Positions 1-8,956 of a stretch of 64,000 nt of DNA are shown here, in pieces; within the stretch, counting starts at the first letter, position 1; each line of letters begins with the position of its first letter. The position numbers and the translations under genes were made by a program. The stretch comes from Leptotrichia sp. OH3620_COT-345. GTDB lineage: Bacteria > Fusobacteriota > Fusobacteriia > Fusobacteriales > Leptotrichiaceae. The notes below the pieces were generated by a model. That model did no database searches, was not told the DNA's origin, and worked only from the letters and a program-made list of their open reading frames with translations. Location: NCBI RefSeq assembly GCF_003932895.1, contig NZ_RQYW01000002.1, forward strand, positions 124,001 through 188,000. Direction: 5' to 3'.

Positions 1-313
1 TTGTTACATTTATCCCTGATACTGTTCCATCCACAGGTGCTACTATGGGATTTTCCATTTTCATGGCTTCCAGTACAAGGAGAGTTTCCCCCGCTTTTAC
101 TTTCTGTCCTATGGAAACGTCAACATTTAATACGAGTCCCTGCATCGGGGCTTCCACTTTTGTTCCTTCTACTGAAGATAGAGTATTTCCTCCTGATTTT
201 AATTCTTCCTTCTTCGGAGAAACCGTTTCTATTTTTCCTTCTTTTTCACTTACAGATTCCACTTCCACTTCATAGACCTTTTCTCCTATTTTTATTTTGT
301 ACATTTTTATCAT
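1..313 (-). CDS. biotin carboxyl carrier protein of oxaloacetate decarboxylase (3' part beyond window edge)
   Basis: Carrier subunit that shuttles CO2 on biotin from the carboxyltransferase (OadA) to the Na+-pumping membrane subunit. The 104 visible residues have an N-terminal segment (MIKMYKIKIGEKVYEVEVE), a linker, then a biotinyl domain with APMQG and the biotinylation site EAMKMEN (Lys target). The ATG at 313 has AAGGAG 7 nt upstream, which decides the start over the in-frame ATG at 304. It is the last visible gene of the citrate operon, after oadA and oadG; the C-terminus is lost at the window edge. The carrier is a separate protein here, not fused to OadA. A propionyl- or methylmalonyl-CoA decarboxylase carrier looks alike; the neighbouring citrate genes favour oxaloacetate. 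Confidence 0.85.
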   Translation of the reverse strand, partial: MIKMYKIKIGEKVYEVEVESVSEKEGKIETVSPKKEELKSGGNTLSSVEGTKVEAPMQGLVLNVDVSIGQKVKAGETLLVLEAMKMENPIVAPVDGTVSGINVT

Positions 314-416
314 AGTCAATCTCCTTATAAAAATATAATTTACGTTTTTTCAGGATAACATCCAATCCTTTATTACTTTATCCATTTAATTATTAAAATC
401 CTTGAATTTATACGAA

Positions 417-743
417 TTAATTAACTTCTCTTATTGACTTTACTCTCACATATGCATTTTCATCTTCACCCGCAGCTTCTATTACCGACACCATTACCGC
501 TGCCAACATTTTATCATCCTTTATATCTTCAGGACTCAATTTTGCCCTGTTTTCTTGGGAAGGTTTAAAAACAGTCGGTTGTGATTGCCGTTTATTTCCT
601 TCCTTTTCCGAAGGAATATATTTAAAAAGAGATAGAATGAAAGAAATTAAAATCAATACTAAAAATACTACCGTCATACTTATAACTGTTACAAATAATG
701 CTTCCGTCAATGTTATCGGTGAACTTCCATATATTATTCTCAT
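417..743 (-). CDS. oadG: oxaloacetate decarboxylase gamma (OadG-like) subunit
   Basis: Small membrane subunit (108 aa) that in the Oad family anchors the carboxyltransferase to the Na+ pump. One hydrophobic helix (about residues 13-41, ALFVTVISMTVVFLVLILIS) is followed by a Lys/Glu-rich cytoplasmic tail; the C-terminal part (AAVMVSVIEAAGEDENAYVRVKSI) is typical of OadG/MmdD-type proteins. It lies 18 nt after oadA and before the biotin carrier gene, the expected subunit order. The family is poorly conserved in sequence, so the call rests on topology, size and neighbours. A terminal metal-binding His-rich motif, seen in some OadG proteins, is absent. Confidence 0.8.
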   Translation of the reverse strand: MRIIYGSSPITLTEALFVTVISMTVVFLVLILISFILSLFKYIPSEKEGNKRQSQPTVFKPSQENRAKLSPEDIKDDKMLAAVMVSVIEAAGEDENAYVRVKSIREVN

Positions 744-761
744 ATAAATTTTCCCTTTCTT

Positions 762-2156
762 TTAAAATATTACATTTATAGTCTGCTCTTTTACTTCTTC
801 TTTTTTCCCTTTTTCAGGATTATTCCTATTTTCCAGATAAGGTTGGGCAGTTTGAGGGAACATGGCATACATCAGTATATCTTCATCAGATTTTACCAAA
901 TCCCCCGCCTCATTTTTTATTGTTTCATATTCACTATCTATTAAATCCGCCGGTCTTCCTGTGAATAATTCTTCTTCGCCTATTACAGTTTTTTTCATTT
1001 CTTCTGAAATAGGTACCGGAGATTTACCATACAGACCCTTTACATAATCTTTTATTTCTTTGGGAATCATTTTATATCGGTTTCCTGTAAGTACATTAAA
1101 TACAGACTGTGTTCCAACCATCTGACTTAAAGGAGTTACAAGAGGAGGATACCCGAGATCGGCCCTTACTTTAGGAATTTCCTTGAGCACTTCCTCATAT
1201 TTATGTTCCGCTTTCTGCGCCTTCAGTTGTGACAACATATTTGAAAGCATTCCTCCCGGAAGCTGATATTCAACTATGCTCGGTTCGACAAATAATGCCT
1301 GTGGATTTAATGTTCCGTTATCCAGATATTTTTTTCTTATCGGTTTGAAATATTCGGCTATTTCCTTTAAAAGTTCCAAATCAAACCCCGTATCATATTC
1401 AGTTCCTTGAAGTGTTCTTACAAGAGATTCCGTTGTAGGCTGGGATGTCCCTCCTGATAAAGGGGAAACTGCAGTATCAACTATATCTGCTCCTGCTTCT
1501 ATCCCTTTCAGATTTGCCATTGCTCCAAGCCCTGCAGTAGCATGAGTATGAAGTTCAATAGGAACATTTACCGTTTTTTTCAACTCACTTATAAGCTCAT
1601 AAGCTTTATAAGGGAGCAGTATCCCCGACATATCTTTTACAGCAATGGAATCGGCACCCATATCTTCCATTTCCTTAGCCAGATTTTTGAAATATTCGGT
1701 AGTATGAACGGGACTTATTGTATAGCATATTGCCAACTGACTGTGACCTCCATATTTTTTTGTACTCTCACATGCTTGCCTTATATTTCTTACATCATTC
1801 AGTGCATCAAATATTCTTATTATATCTATTCCGTTTTTTATGGATTTTTCTACAAATTTGTCCACTATGTCATCGGCATAATGTCTGTATCCGAGTAAAT
1901 TTTGTCCTCTCAAGAGCATCTGAAGTTTTGTATTTTTTGCCCTTTTTCTTATTTCCCTCAGTCTTTCCCACGGATCTTCATTTAAAAATCTTATTGCCGA
2001 ATCAAATGTCGCCCCTCCCCATACTTCAAGGGAATGATACCCGACTTTATCCATCATTTCAACTGCAGGAAGAATTTCCGCAGTTGTCAGTCTTGTTGCT
2101 ATTAATGACTGATGTCCATCTCTCAATGTAGTATCCGTTATCTTCACTTTACTCAA
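762..2156 (-). CDS. oadA: oxaloacetate decarboxylase alpha subunit, carboxyltransferase domain only
   Basis: Transfers the C4 carboxylate of oxaloacetate to biotin, releasing pyruvate. The 464 aa protein has the HMGL-like/PYC_OADA TIM barrel: TTLRDGHQSLIATR near residue 9, the metal ligands around HTHATAG, and the conserved Lys region SIAVKDMSGILLPY. It lacks the C-terminal biotinyl domain found in longer OadA proteins, which is supplied by the separate gene at 1-313. The start is TTG, supported by AGGAGG about 8 nt upstream; no better ATG is near. A hairpin in the 95 nt between citS and this gene may set relative expression. Pyruvate carboxylase subunit B is homologous, but the oadG and citrate context argues against it. 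Confidence 0.92.
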   Translation of the reverse strand: MSKVKITDTTLRDGHQSLIATRLTTAEILPAVEMMDKVGYHSLEVWGGATFDSAIRFLNEDPWERLREIRKRAKNTKLQMLLRGQNLLGYRHYADDIVDKFVEKSIKNGIDIIRIFDALNDVRNIRQACESTKKYGGHSQLAICYTISPVHTTEYFKNLAKEMEDMGADSIAVKDMSGILLPYKAYELISELKKTVNVPIELHTHATAGLGAMANLKGIEAGADIVDTAVSPLSGGTSQPTTESLVRTLQGTEYDTGFDLELLKEIAEYFKPIRKKYLDNGTLNPQALFVEPSIVEYQLPGGMLSNMLSQLKAQKAEHKYEEVLKEIPKVRADLGYPPLVTPLSQMVGTQSVFNVLTGNRYKMIPKEIKDYVKGLYGKSPVPISEEMKKTVIGEEELFTGRPADLIDSEYETIKNEAGDLVKSDEDILMYAMFPQTAQPYLENRNNPEKGKKEEVKEQTINVIF

Positions 2157-2204
2157 GATTTTTCCTCCTAACTTGTTTATAATAAATATATTTTACTATT
2201 AATA

Positions 2205-2250
2205 AAACTGAACGGGAATTTATTTAAAACTCCCGATTCCGTTCAAGTTT
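2205..2250 (-). terminator. hairpin between citS and oadA, terminator or attenuator
   Basis: TGAACGG (2209-2215) pairs with CCGTTCA (2239-2245), with an inner GGGA/TCCC pairing. Read on the minus strand it is followed by GTTTTATT, a short U-rich tail. It sits inside the operon, so it may act as a partial terminator lowering oadA relative to citS. Confidence 0.6.
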
Positions 2251-2251
2251 T

Positions 2252-3598
2252 CTATCCTGCAAATAATCCGAACAATACTGAACCTAAAATAAGCATCATA
2301 GCTCCACCTATTCTTGAAGAAATCTGTGCAAAAGACATGAGTTCCATTCTATTTGCAGCTCCCAGAACCGCTACGTCTCCTGCTCCGCCTCTATTTGCCA
2401 TACATAATCCGGCTGTTATAGCAGCTTCCACAGGATAAAATTTCATTTTTTTTGCAACAAGCATTATCATTCCAACTGCCCCGAATACTATTGCTAATGC
2501 TATTATCAGATTAGGAACTGTCAGTGCATTTTTAATTTCATTTATATCAGTTCCGAATCCTACTGCTGCCATTAATACCCATATTGTATGTTTTGAAAAA
2601 TATGTCTGCATTTTTTTTGCTCCCGCTTTTATTCTGTCAGGAACAACGTTAAACACATTTAAAAGTACAGCTAGAATAACAAGAAAAGCAAGTCTGTGAA
2701 TTTCAAAAGGTAATTTCCAACTTTTCCATATTACAGCAAATATATGTGCCGTCATAGCAAGTATACCTGTGAAGAATATTGCAATAGCAACGTCTGAAAG
2801 TTCAGCTTTTATATCTACTTCTTTATCTTTTACAGCTTCTTTTGAATTATCAATAACAAGTTGACCGTTTCCTGTAAGTTCGGGTTTCTTTTCTCCCAGT
2901 TTGCTTAAAAGAGCCCCTGATAATATTGATATAATATTTGCTATTGTAAGAATGGATATAGCAAACGCAAACCATTCCTTAGCGGGTCTTCCTGTTTTTG
3001 CCGCCCACATTTCGGACATAGGTATAGCTCCTGCTCCGGTTCCTCCTCCCATAATAGGAAGTACATAATTCATCATTACATCCAAAGGTGATTTTCCGAA
3101 TATAAGCCCTACTCCGATTCCGCCTATTGCCGCTCCAATTACACCCAATACTATTAGAGGTATATACCCTGCTATGGATTTTATAAGAGTATTTCTATTA
3201 ACTGTCAAAACCGATCCCACTATAAGTGCAGGTATAAATATTTCCAAAAAGTTCACAGGCTGCTCTCCGTAAAAAATATCAATATGTTCCAGTAACTTTT
3301 CAGGAACCAGTTTATAAGTTCCGAAAACAGCTGCCATAAGAAATACAAGAACCGTTCCTCCACCGATATAATCATTAAAATACGGTATTCTATCTCCGAT
3401 TACTCCAAAAAAGATCCCGAAAACAGCTAATAAAGAAAACATTGTCAGGAAATTGGGTCTTAAAAATGCCAGTTCCTTTCCTCCAAAAGGTACATAAACA
3501 ACAACTAATGTAACCGCAAGCATGAAAAGGTACATGAATAAATTTGCCCCTCCCCACTTAAATTCTTTTTCATCAAATAATTCCTTAAATTTTTTCAT
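2252..3598 (-). CDS. citS: citrate:Na+ symporter, 2-hydroxycarboxylate transporter family
   Basis: Imports citrate (or a related 2-hydroxycarboxylate such as malate) with Na+. The 448 aa protein has about eleven hydrophobic segments and the two family signature loops: GGGTGAGAIPMSEM near the middle and NRGGAGDVAVLGAANRM near the C-terminus, each with the GG(x)G re-entrant motif. Neighbouring citC and citXG indicate citrate. The start is uncertain: a GTG at 3619 lies inside a hairpin, whereas the ATG at 3598 follows it; I prefer 3598 because the Shine-Dalgarno (3637-3643) and hairpin would otherwise be spaced oddly and MKKFKELFDEKEF looks like a normal N-terminus. Substrate specificity (citrate versus malate) cannot be read from sequence alone. 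Confidence 0.9.
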   Translation of the reverse strand: MKKFKELFDEKEFKWGGANLFMYLFMLAVTLVVVYVPFGGKELAFLRPNFLTMFSLLAVFGIFFGVIGDRIPYFNDYIGGGTVLVFLMAAVFGTYKLVPEKLLEHIDIFYGEQPVNFLEIFIPALIVGSVLTVNRNTLIKSIAGYIPLIVLGVIGAAIGGIGVGLIFGKSPLDVMMNYVLPIMGGGTGAGAIPMSEMWAAKTGRPAKEWFAFAISILTIANIISILSGALLSKLGEKKPELTGNGQLVIDNSKEAVKDKEVDIKAELSDVAIAIFFTGILAMTAHIFAVIWKSWKLPFEIHRLAFLVILAVLLNVFNVVPDRIKAGAKKMQTYFSKHTIWVLMAAVGFGTDINEIKNALTVPNLIIALAIVFGAVGMIMLVAKKMKFYPVEAAITAGLCMANRGGAGDVAVLGAANRMELMSFAQISSRIGGAMMLILGSVLFGLFAG

Positions 3599-3643
3599 TT
3601 TCTCATTTATACAGTACACTTCTGTGTATACTGTAACTCCTTT
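3596..3643 (-). promoter_or_regulatory. ribosome binding site separated from the citS ATG by a stem-loop
   Basis: On the minus strand AAAGGAG (3643-3637) is followed at once by TACAGT-AT-ACAC, loop AGAA, GTGT-ACTGTA (3635-3610), then 11 nt and the ATG at 3598. Folding would bring the AAAGGAG to about 12 nt from the ATG. Similar layouts precede the genes at 12745 and 43324. Confidence 0.55.
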
Positions 3644-3703
3644 CTTTTTAGTTTATATAATTATTGTAAATTAATAATTTATCAAACTCAGTCTCCTAAA
3701 TAC

Positions 3704-4996
3704 TCAATAATAAATGTTATGCAGAAAAATTACGACTGCAAGAACATCTGCAGAACCTCCGGGACTGATATTATTTTCAATACACCATTTTTCAAATTTT
3801 TCAAGTTTTTCCTTTTCTGATATACCTATTAAAGATTTCGTCCTTTTTTTGACTTCACTCAACATTTCTATCCCGTGTCGATGAACAATCGTACTGTCAT
3901 TTATAATATTCATCAGTTTTATGAGAGTCATTGAACAGACTGTATTTTTACTGTAACATTTGAGATTTTCATCATAAAAAGGCAATATATCATCAAAAAT
4001 GCCGGTCAGACCTTCTCTGACCTCTCCCCTTATTCCTGTAAAACCATATTTTACATATAATTTTTCACCATTTGTGAGATTTTCTTTATTTCCGATATTT
4101 TTAAAATCATCTAAAATATTTTTAGTAATTTTCCTTATCAACTCAGGAATTTTTTCTATATTTTTTCCTAAATAAAAATTTCTTGCTGTTGCCAGTACTG
4201 TTATTCCCATAAGAAATATAAGCCCTTTATGAGTATTTACATTTTTTGTAGCCCTCATCATGGAAATTTCAGCTTTTTTCCCGATTTCCCTTGCAATAGA
4301 AAATGCAGTATCGAGCTCTATATCAGAATACCCTATCCTTGTTATTTCATAAAAAGCTTTTTCTATGGCAAAGCCGCTCTCCAGAAAAGTATAAAAATTC
4401 ATGTCTTTGTGAGAACCTGTATTAACAGGTGACACAAGACCGAAAGACGGATAAGCGGAAACTTCATAAATAAGTCCTTCAAGTGCTGCCAATGAAAATT
4501 TGTGAGCTATGTAATTTCTGTATTTTTCTTCAAGAAAATTATAAAGCTCCTCATAACTGTGCTTCATACTTCTTACACAATTATAAGCCTTGTCATTACA
4601 AAGAAAACACTTCCTGAAAGAATTTCCGATATCTTTTCTTGAAAGTACATTTCCTTCGGGAGTATGAACATCTATGTCTGCACATCTTCCCAATTCATGA
4701 CTTTCTTCAAGAATAATCATAGATTTTTTTATATTATAGGCATTACCTTCCAATATATAAAAGAAAAATTTCCCTTCCTCATTTCTGAAGTTTTCTCTAA
4801 AAATTATATTTTTTTCAAATAATTTGTCAATTTCTTCAGAAATTGCATCTACTATATTATCTGCTAAAGGAAGATTCTTATTTTTTCCGGGAAAATTCGC
4901 CTTTAATACAACAAGAGTTTTTTTATATTTTTCAATTAACTTTTTCTGGTATTCCACTCTTTTTTCTCTATCATTTAAAAAATTTCCTATGTTCAT
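3704..4996 (-). CDS. citXG: CitX-CitG fusion: apo-citrate lyase phosphoribosyl-dephospho-CoA transferase / triphosphoribosyl-dephospho-CoA synthase
   Basis: Makes and attaches the prosthetic group of citrate lyase. Residues about 1-165 are CitX-like (GRCADIDVH, SRKDIG, RKCFLC); residues about 170-430 are CitG-like (GLVSPVNTGSHKDMN, NTHKGLIFLMG, GEVREG, SPGGSADVLAV). CitG makes triphosphoribosyl-dephospho-CoA from ATP and dephospho-CoA; CitX transfers it to the acyl carrier CitD. Such fusions are known in several bacteria. The start codon overlaps the citC stop (ATGA), implying translational coupling. The 430 aa length equals the sum of the two domains. The target CitD and the lyase subunits CitE and CitF are not in the window. 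Confidence 0.92.
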   Translation of the reverse strand: MNIGNFLNDREKRVEYQKKLIEKYKKTLVVLKANFPGKNKNLPLADNIVDAISEEIDKLFEKNIIFRENFRNEEGKFFFYILEGNAYNIKKSMIILEESHELGRCADIDVHTPEGNVLSRKDIGNSFRKCFLCNDKAYNCVRSMKHSYEELYNFLEEKYRNYIAHKFSLAALEGLIYEVSAYPSFGLVSPVNTGSHKDMNFYTFLESGFAIEKAFYEITRIGYSDIELDTAFSIAREIGKKAEISMMRATKNVNTHKGLIFLMGITVLATARNFYLGKNIEKIPELIRKITKNILDDFKNIGNKENLTNGEKLYVKYGFTGIRGEVREGLTGIFDDILPFYDENLKCYSKNTVCSMTLIKLMNIINDSTIVHRHGIEMLSEVKKRTKSLIGISEKEKLEKFEKWCIENNISPGGSADVLAVVIFLHNIYY

Positions 4997-6009
4997 TTTA
5001 ATTTACCTGAAATTTCTTTATTTTTAAGAGAATCCAGATATTCAAAAGTCGTATAAGGAACAATCTTTCTAATTTCTTCCATTTTTCCTTCCTTTAAAAG
5101 CTTTCTCACTGAAGAGGCGGAAATAATTTTTCCATCAATAGATTTACGTGGAATAATATTAACTTCAATTCCATATTTAGGTAAAATTTCTGAAATGATT
5201 CTATTATAAACTGATGTCACTTCATCAAAAGGTTCCTCCCCTAAATATCTGTGATTTATATTCAACCGTCTGCAAAATTTTGTTGCAATTATTTCAGAGT
5301 CAAGTTTTGCATATTCAGTGAGCATCGAATTTTTGTCTTTCAGAAAATAGGAAGGAAAGGTTGCTGAAGAAATTATATATTTCGTAGATGGAACTACTTT
5401 TACATTTTTAAGGTCTTCCGTCCCCTTTTTTACAAGTTGTATCCTCGTTTTAAAAGAAAATGTCGATTTATTTTCCTCCAGTACAAAAATAATAACTTCA
5501 TTATTATTTTTCGCGGCATTTTCAATAAGGTATCTGTGACCTAACGTAAAAGGATTACAGTTCATTACTATCATAGCCCTTTTATGTCTGATATCCAGAT
5601 TATTATTTTTTATAATGTTTGAAATTATCCCTTCGATATCCTCATTCCCCTGTTCTAACAAAATAACTTTATCCGTACATGCAACTTTTTTATATCCCAT
5701 GTCTTCAAAAATAAACTTATTTTCAATTTTAGTAAATATCATTGATGACAAGTATCCCTCTTCAACAAGCTTATTTCTTATTTCTGTTAGCAGGATATTA
5801 GATAGTCCTTTTCCCTGATGACTTTTATCCACTGCGAAATCTTTTATAATATTCCTGTCTTTAGAGACAGTAGCTATAATTTCTTCATTTTCTCTTATTA
5901 CTGCAGTGTAATCTACTGAACTGTCAAACTCCAGTTCAAATTTCTCTAAAAATTCTTTTAACTCCCTCAATTCAAAACTGTTTTTATAATCCAGCTTTGA
6001 TACATTCAT
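4993..6009 (-). CDS. citC: [citrate (pro-3S)-lyase] ligase
   Basis: Acetylates the thiol of the citrate lyase prosthetic group using acetate and ATP, activating the lyase. The 338 aa protein has an N-terminal GNAT-like domain (KSHQGKGLSNILLTEI, about residues 60-85) and a C-terminal nucleotidyltransferase fold with the HxGH-type motif NCNPFTLGHRYLIE (about residue 150) and ISASSVRKLL near the end, the usual CitC layout. An ATG start with GGGAGG 7-8 nt upstream is clear. It is the second gene of the operon, 26 nt after pckA, and overlaps citXG by 4 nt. Confidence 0.93.
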   Translation of the reverse strand: MNVSKLDYKNSFELRELKEFLEKFELEFDSSVDYTAVIRENEEIIATVSKDRNIIKDFAVDKSHQGKGLSNILLTEIRNKLVEEGYLSSMIFTKIENKFIFEDMGYKKVACTDKVILLEQGNEDIEGIISNIIKNNNLDIRHKRAMIVMNCNPFTLGHRYLIENAAKNNNEVIIFVLEENKSTFSFKTRIQLVKKGTEDLKNVKVVPSTKYIISSATFPSYFLKDKNSMLTEYAKLDSEIIATKFCRRLNINHRYLGEEPFDEVTSVYNRIISEILPKYGIEVNIIPRKSIDGKIISASSVRKLLKEGKMEEIRKIVPYTTFEYLDSLKNKEISGKLK

Positions 6010-6035
6010 CTAAATAACCTCCCGATTTATCCTGT

Positions 6036-7619
6036 CTAAGCTCTCGGTCCTGCATTTACGACATTTTCAGGCATATGAGGATATTTTTTTTCAAAATTTT
6101 CCTGAAACATTTTAGCCAATTTTTTTGCATAGACAATGTAAGCTTCCTTATTTTCCCAAGTATCGGCAGGGTTCATAATTTCACATGGAACATTTGGGCA
6201 AAATTGAGGAATATCCACATTGAAAATATCGTCATGTTTATATTCAACCGAATCAAGTTCGCCATTTAAAGCCGCTGTAACCATTGCACGAGTATATTTC
6301 AGTTCCATACGCTTCCCTATCCCGTAAGGTCCTCCTGACCATCCTGTATTTATGAGATACACTTTTGTATTATATTTTTCAATTTTTTCTCCAAACATTT
6401 TCGCATAAACTGATGGTTCCATAGGCATAAAAGGCTCTCCGAAGCAAGTGGAGAATGTTGGTTGAGGTTCTGTGACTCCACGCTCGGTACCTGCAAGTTT
6501 TGAAGTAAATCCTGTAATAAAATGATACATTGCCGCATCTTGATTCAGCCTTGAAATGGGAGGCAGTACACCGAAAGCATCTGCTGTAAGAAATATAACT
6601 ACAGAAGGTATTCCTCCTACTCCCGGGATTTGAGCATTTGTTATATAATTAATGGGATAACCTACACGGGTATTCTCAGTAAATGTTTTATCTTTAAAGT
6701 CCAATTCTCTTGTTTTCGGGTCCATTATGACATTTTCCACAAGACTTCCAAATTTTATTGCCCGATATATTTCAGGCTCATATTTTTCTTTCAGATTTAT
6801 ACACTTAGCATAACAACCCCCTTCAAAATTAAAAATTCCATGATTGGACCAGCCATGCTCATCATCACCTATTAATTTTCTATTAGGATCTGTAGACAAA
6901 GTCGTTTTTCCTGTACCTGAAAGTCCAAAAAAAACGGCAGTTTTGCCTGTAACCGGATCTATATTTGCGGAACAATGCATAGGAAGCACATCCATACTCG
7001 GCATTAAATAATTCATTACGCAAAATACACTTTTCTTTATTTCTCCCGAATATCTCGAACCGCATATTATCCCTATTTTCGCTTCATAATCAATGATGAT
7101 AGCAGCTTCTGAATGAGTTCCGTCTATTTTCGGATTACACTTAAATCCCGGCGCTGCAATAATAGTAAAATCAGGACTATGATAATTTGCAAGCTCTTCA
7201 GCCGAAGGTCTTATTAAAAGTTGATGAATAAACAAATTCTGACTGGCAAGCTCATTTATGATCCTGAACTTTTTTCTACACACGGGATCAGCTCCCGCTA
7301 TTCCGTCAAAAATAAAAATTTCCCTATTCTGAAAATAGGAAACCAGCTTCCCGTAAATAGCATTAAACTTTGACTTTTCAATAGGGCGGTTTACATTCCC
7401 CCATGCAATGGAGTCATGAATTCCCTGAGTGTCGACTATAAACTTATCCTCAGGAGAACGTCCGGTATATTTACCGGTTGTTACAACAAGTGCTCCTGTT
7501 TTTGACAGTTTGCCTTCTTCTTTCTGAACAGCAATTTCAATTAATTCTGTAGGGGATAAGTTACGGTGAATTTTCCCGGTGTTTATAATTCCCAATTTTT
7601 CAAGTCCGAATGTTCTCAT
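6036..7619 (-). CDS. pckA: phosphoenolpyruvate carboxykinase (ATP)
   Basis: Interconverts oxaloacetate + ATP and phosphoenolpyruvate + CO2 + ADP. The 527 aa length is normal for the ATP family. It carries the kinase-1a P-loop GLSGTGKTTLS, the kinase-2 region IGDDEHGW, RYSGEIKKSVF with its substrate Lys, and TGRSPEDKFIV near the N-terminus. The ATG has GGAGGT 7 nt upstream. It is the first gene of the citrate operon, so oxaloacetate released by citrate lyase could go either to pyruvate via Oad or to PEP here, giving PEP for the PTS and biosynthesis. Direction in vivo is an inference. Confidence 0.96.
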   Translation of the reverse strand: MRTFGLEKLGIINTGKIHRNLSPTELIEIAVQKEEGKLSKTGALVVTTGKYTGRSPEDKFIVDTQGIHDSIAWGNVNRPIEKSKFNAIYGKLVSYFQNREIFIFDGIAGADPVCRKKFRIINELASQNLFIHQLLIRPSAEELANYHSPDFTIIAAPGFKCNPKIDGTHSEAAIIIDYEAKIGIICGSRYSGEIKKSVFCVMNYLMPSMDVLPMHCSANIDPVTGKTAVFFGLSGTGKTTLSTDPNRKLIGDDEHGWSNHGIFNFEGGCYAKCINLKEKYEPEIYRAIKFGSLVENVIMDPKTRELDFKDKTFTENTRVGYPINYITNAQIPGVGGIPSVVIFLTADAFGVLPPISRLNQDAAMYHFITGFTSKLAGTERGVTEPQPTFSTCFGEPFMPMEPSVYAKMFGEKIEKYNTKVYLINTGWSGGPYGIGKRMELKYTRAMVTAALNGELDSVEYKHDDIFNVDIPQFCPNVPCEIMNPADTWENKEAYIVYAKKLAKMFQENFEKKYPHMPENVVNAGPRA

Positions 7620-7672
7620 GATACTACCTCCGTTTAAATTATTTATTTTATAAAATTTAATTCTGTACGGTT

Positions 7673-7701
7673 ATTATCATAGTAACTTTTTATTCAAACA
7701 A
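7673..7701 (-). promoter_or_regulatory. candidate promoter of the pckA-citrate operon
   Basis: On the minus strand TTGTTT (7701-7696), 17 nt, GATAAT (7678-7673), about 54 nt before the pckA ATG. It matches the sigma-70 consensus moderately. The rest of 7702-8099 shows no gene, repeat or clear operator. Confidence 0.45.
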
Positions 7702-8099
7702 CTAAAATCAAACTTTTCATTTCCCATTCCAAAATAAATTAAAGTTCTTCTTGGTATCTTTCTCTGTATTTTCTTATCTAACAGTATCCCTTCAAAAAAT
7801 ATCAAGTCCGTTTACTTCCGTGAACCGTTTTTTAGAAATTTTTATATTGAGTTTTATATATCCTGTCTTATCATCTATTTTTAATTTTATTGTACATTCT
7901 GTTTTTATATTTTAAATGCTTCTTCTTTCGAGTTAATTTTTTCACCCACTTTTCTTAATGCAAAACATTTTATTACTTTTATTCTTAACATGCTATGGTT
8001 TATTATAACATACTTCATTACATTTTTAAAGTTTTTGAATATAATTCTTCCATAATAATTATATTTTTATTCTTGAAGACAATAAATTTTAATAAAAAT

Positions 8100-8127
8100 T
8101 TGTATTGTAATTTTCTTTATTTATAAT
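8100..8127 (+). promoter_or_regulatory. candidate promoter of birA
   Basis: TTGTAT (8100-8105), 16 nt, TATAAT (8122-8127), 41 nt upstream of the birA ATG, which has AAGGAG at a normal distance. Confidence 0.55.
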
Positions 8128-8168
8128 ATAATATTAAAATACAAATCAAAGCAAAAAAAGGAGAAACT

Positions 8169-8891
8169 ATGAAAATCTATAAATTTGATACTCTCGATTC
8201 TACAAACGAATACATGAAAAATCATATGGAAACCTTTGAAGAATTTGATGCGGTTATTGCCGATAGTCAGACAAAAGGAAAAGCCCGTAGAGGAAATTTA
8301 TGGTTTTCCGATAAAGGAATGGCACTTTTTACTTTTCTTGTAAAAAAACATAAAGGAATCAAAGATTCGGAATATATGAAATTACCTTTGTTAGCAGGAA
8401 TGGGAGTCATAAAAGGATTAAATCATTTTGAAAAACTGGATTATAAATTTAAATGGACAAATGATGTTTATCTTAACGAAAGAAAATTAAGCGGTATTTT
8501 GGTAGAAAGAATTGAAGATAATTTTTACATAGGTATAGGAATAAATATTAACAATATTTTACCTGTCGAACTTGAAAAAATTGCAGTTTCTCTTTCGGAA
8601 ATTACAGGAGAAAAATATGATATTACAGATATTGTTTCTTCCATTATTAAAGAATTTAAAATTCTTTATAATGACTTTATAAACAGACTCTGGAAAAACA
8701 TATTGTCAGAGATTAATTCCATAAACTATCTGAAAGATAAAAAAGTAAGCATAAAAATAGCTGACACTCTTATTTCAGGAATTGCACGAGATATAAACAA
8801 TAAAGGAGAAATTGAAATTCTTGCAAATAACGGTATTTTATCTTTTTCTTTCGGAGAAGTTGTAAATAAAAAGATTATAATTGAAAAATAG
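8169..8891 (+). CDS. birA: biotin--[carboxyl-carrier-protein] ligase, no DNA-binding domain
   Basis: Activates biotin as biotinyl-AMP and attaches it to the carrier Lys. The 240 aa protein starts directly at the catalytic domain (DTLDSTNEYMK); it has the biotinyl-AMP loop KARRGNLWFS, KWTNDVYLNERKLSGILVE and GIGININ. It lacks the N-terminal winged helix of E. coli BirA, so it should be a ligase only, not a repressor. It is divergent from the citrate operon that encodes a biotin carrier (1-313), which fits a local supply role, although it probably serves all biotin enzymes. SD AAGGAG and ATG are clear. Confidence 0.94.
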   Translation: MKIYKFDTLDSTNEYMKNHMETFEEFDAVIADSQTKGKARRGNLWFSDKGMALFTFLVKKHKGIKDSEYMKLPLLAGMGVIKGLNHFEKLDYKFKWTNDVYLNERKLSGILVERIEDNFYIGIGININNILPVELEKIAVSLSEITGEKYDITDIVSSIIKEFKILYNDFINRLWKNILSEINSINYLKDKKVSIKIADTLISGIARDINNKGEIEILANNGILSFSFGEVVNKKIIIEK

Positions 8892-8956
8892 CAGGGATAT
8901 AAGCTTTTTATATTATTTACCCCATCCTTTCAATATTAAAAATTTTTCCAAGAAAA

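Noticed and set aside
1718-2131. Plus-strand ORF opposite oadA
   Set aside because: It is the antisense shadow of a well-conserved gene, rich in Phe/Leu/Ser as expected for reverse frames here; no SD.
8169-8891. BirA as biotin-operon repressor with a local operator
   Set aside because: The protein lacks the N-terminal winged helix, so no operator is expected.
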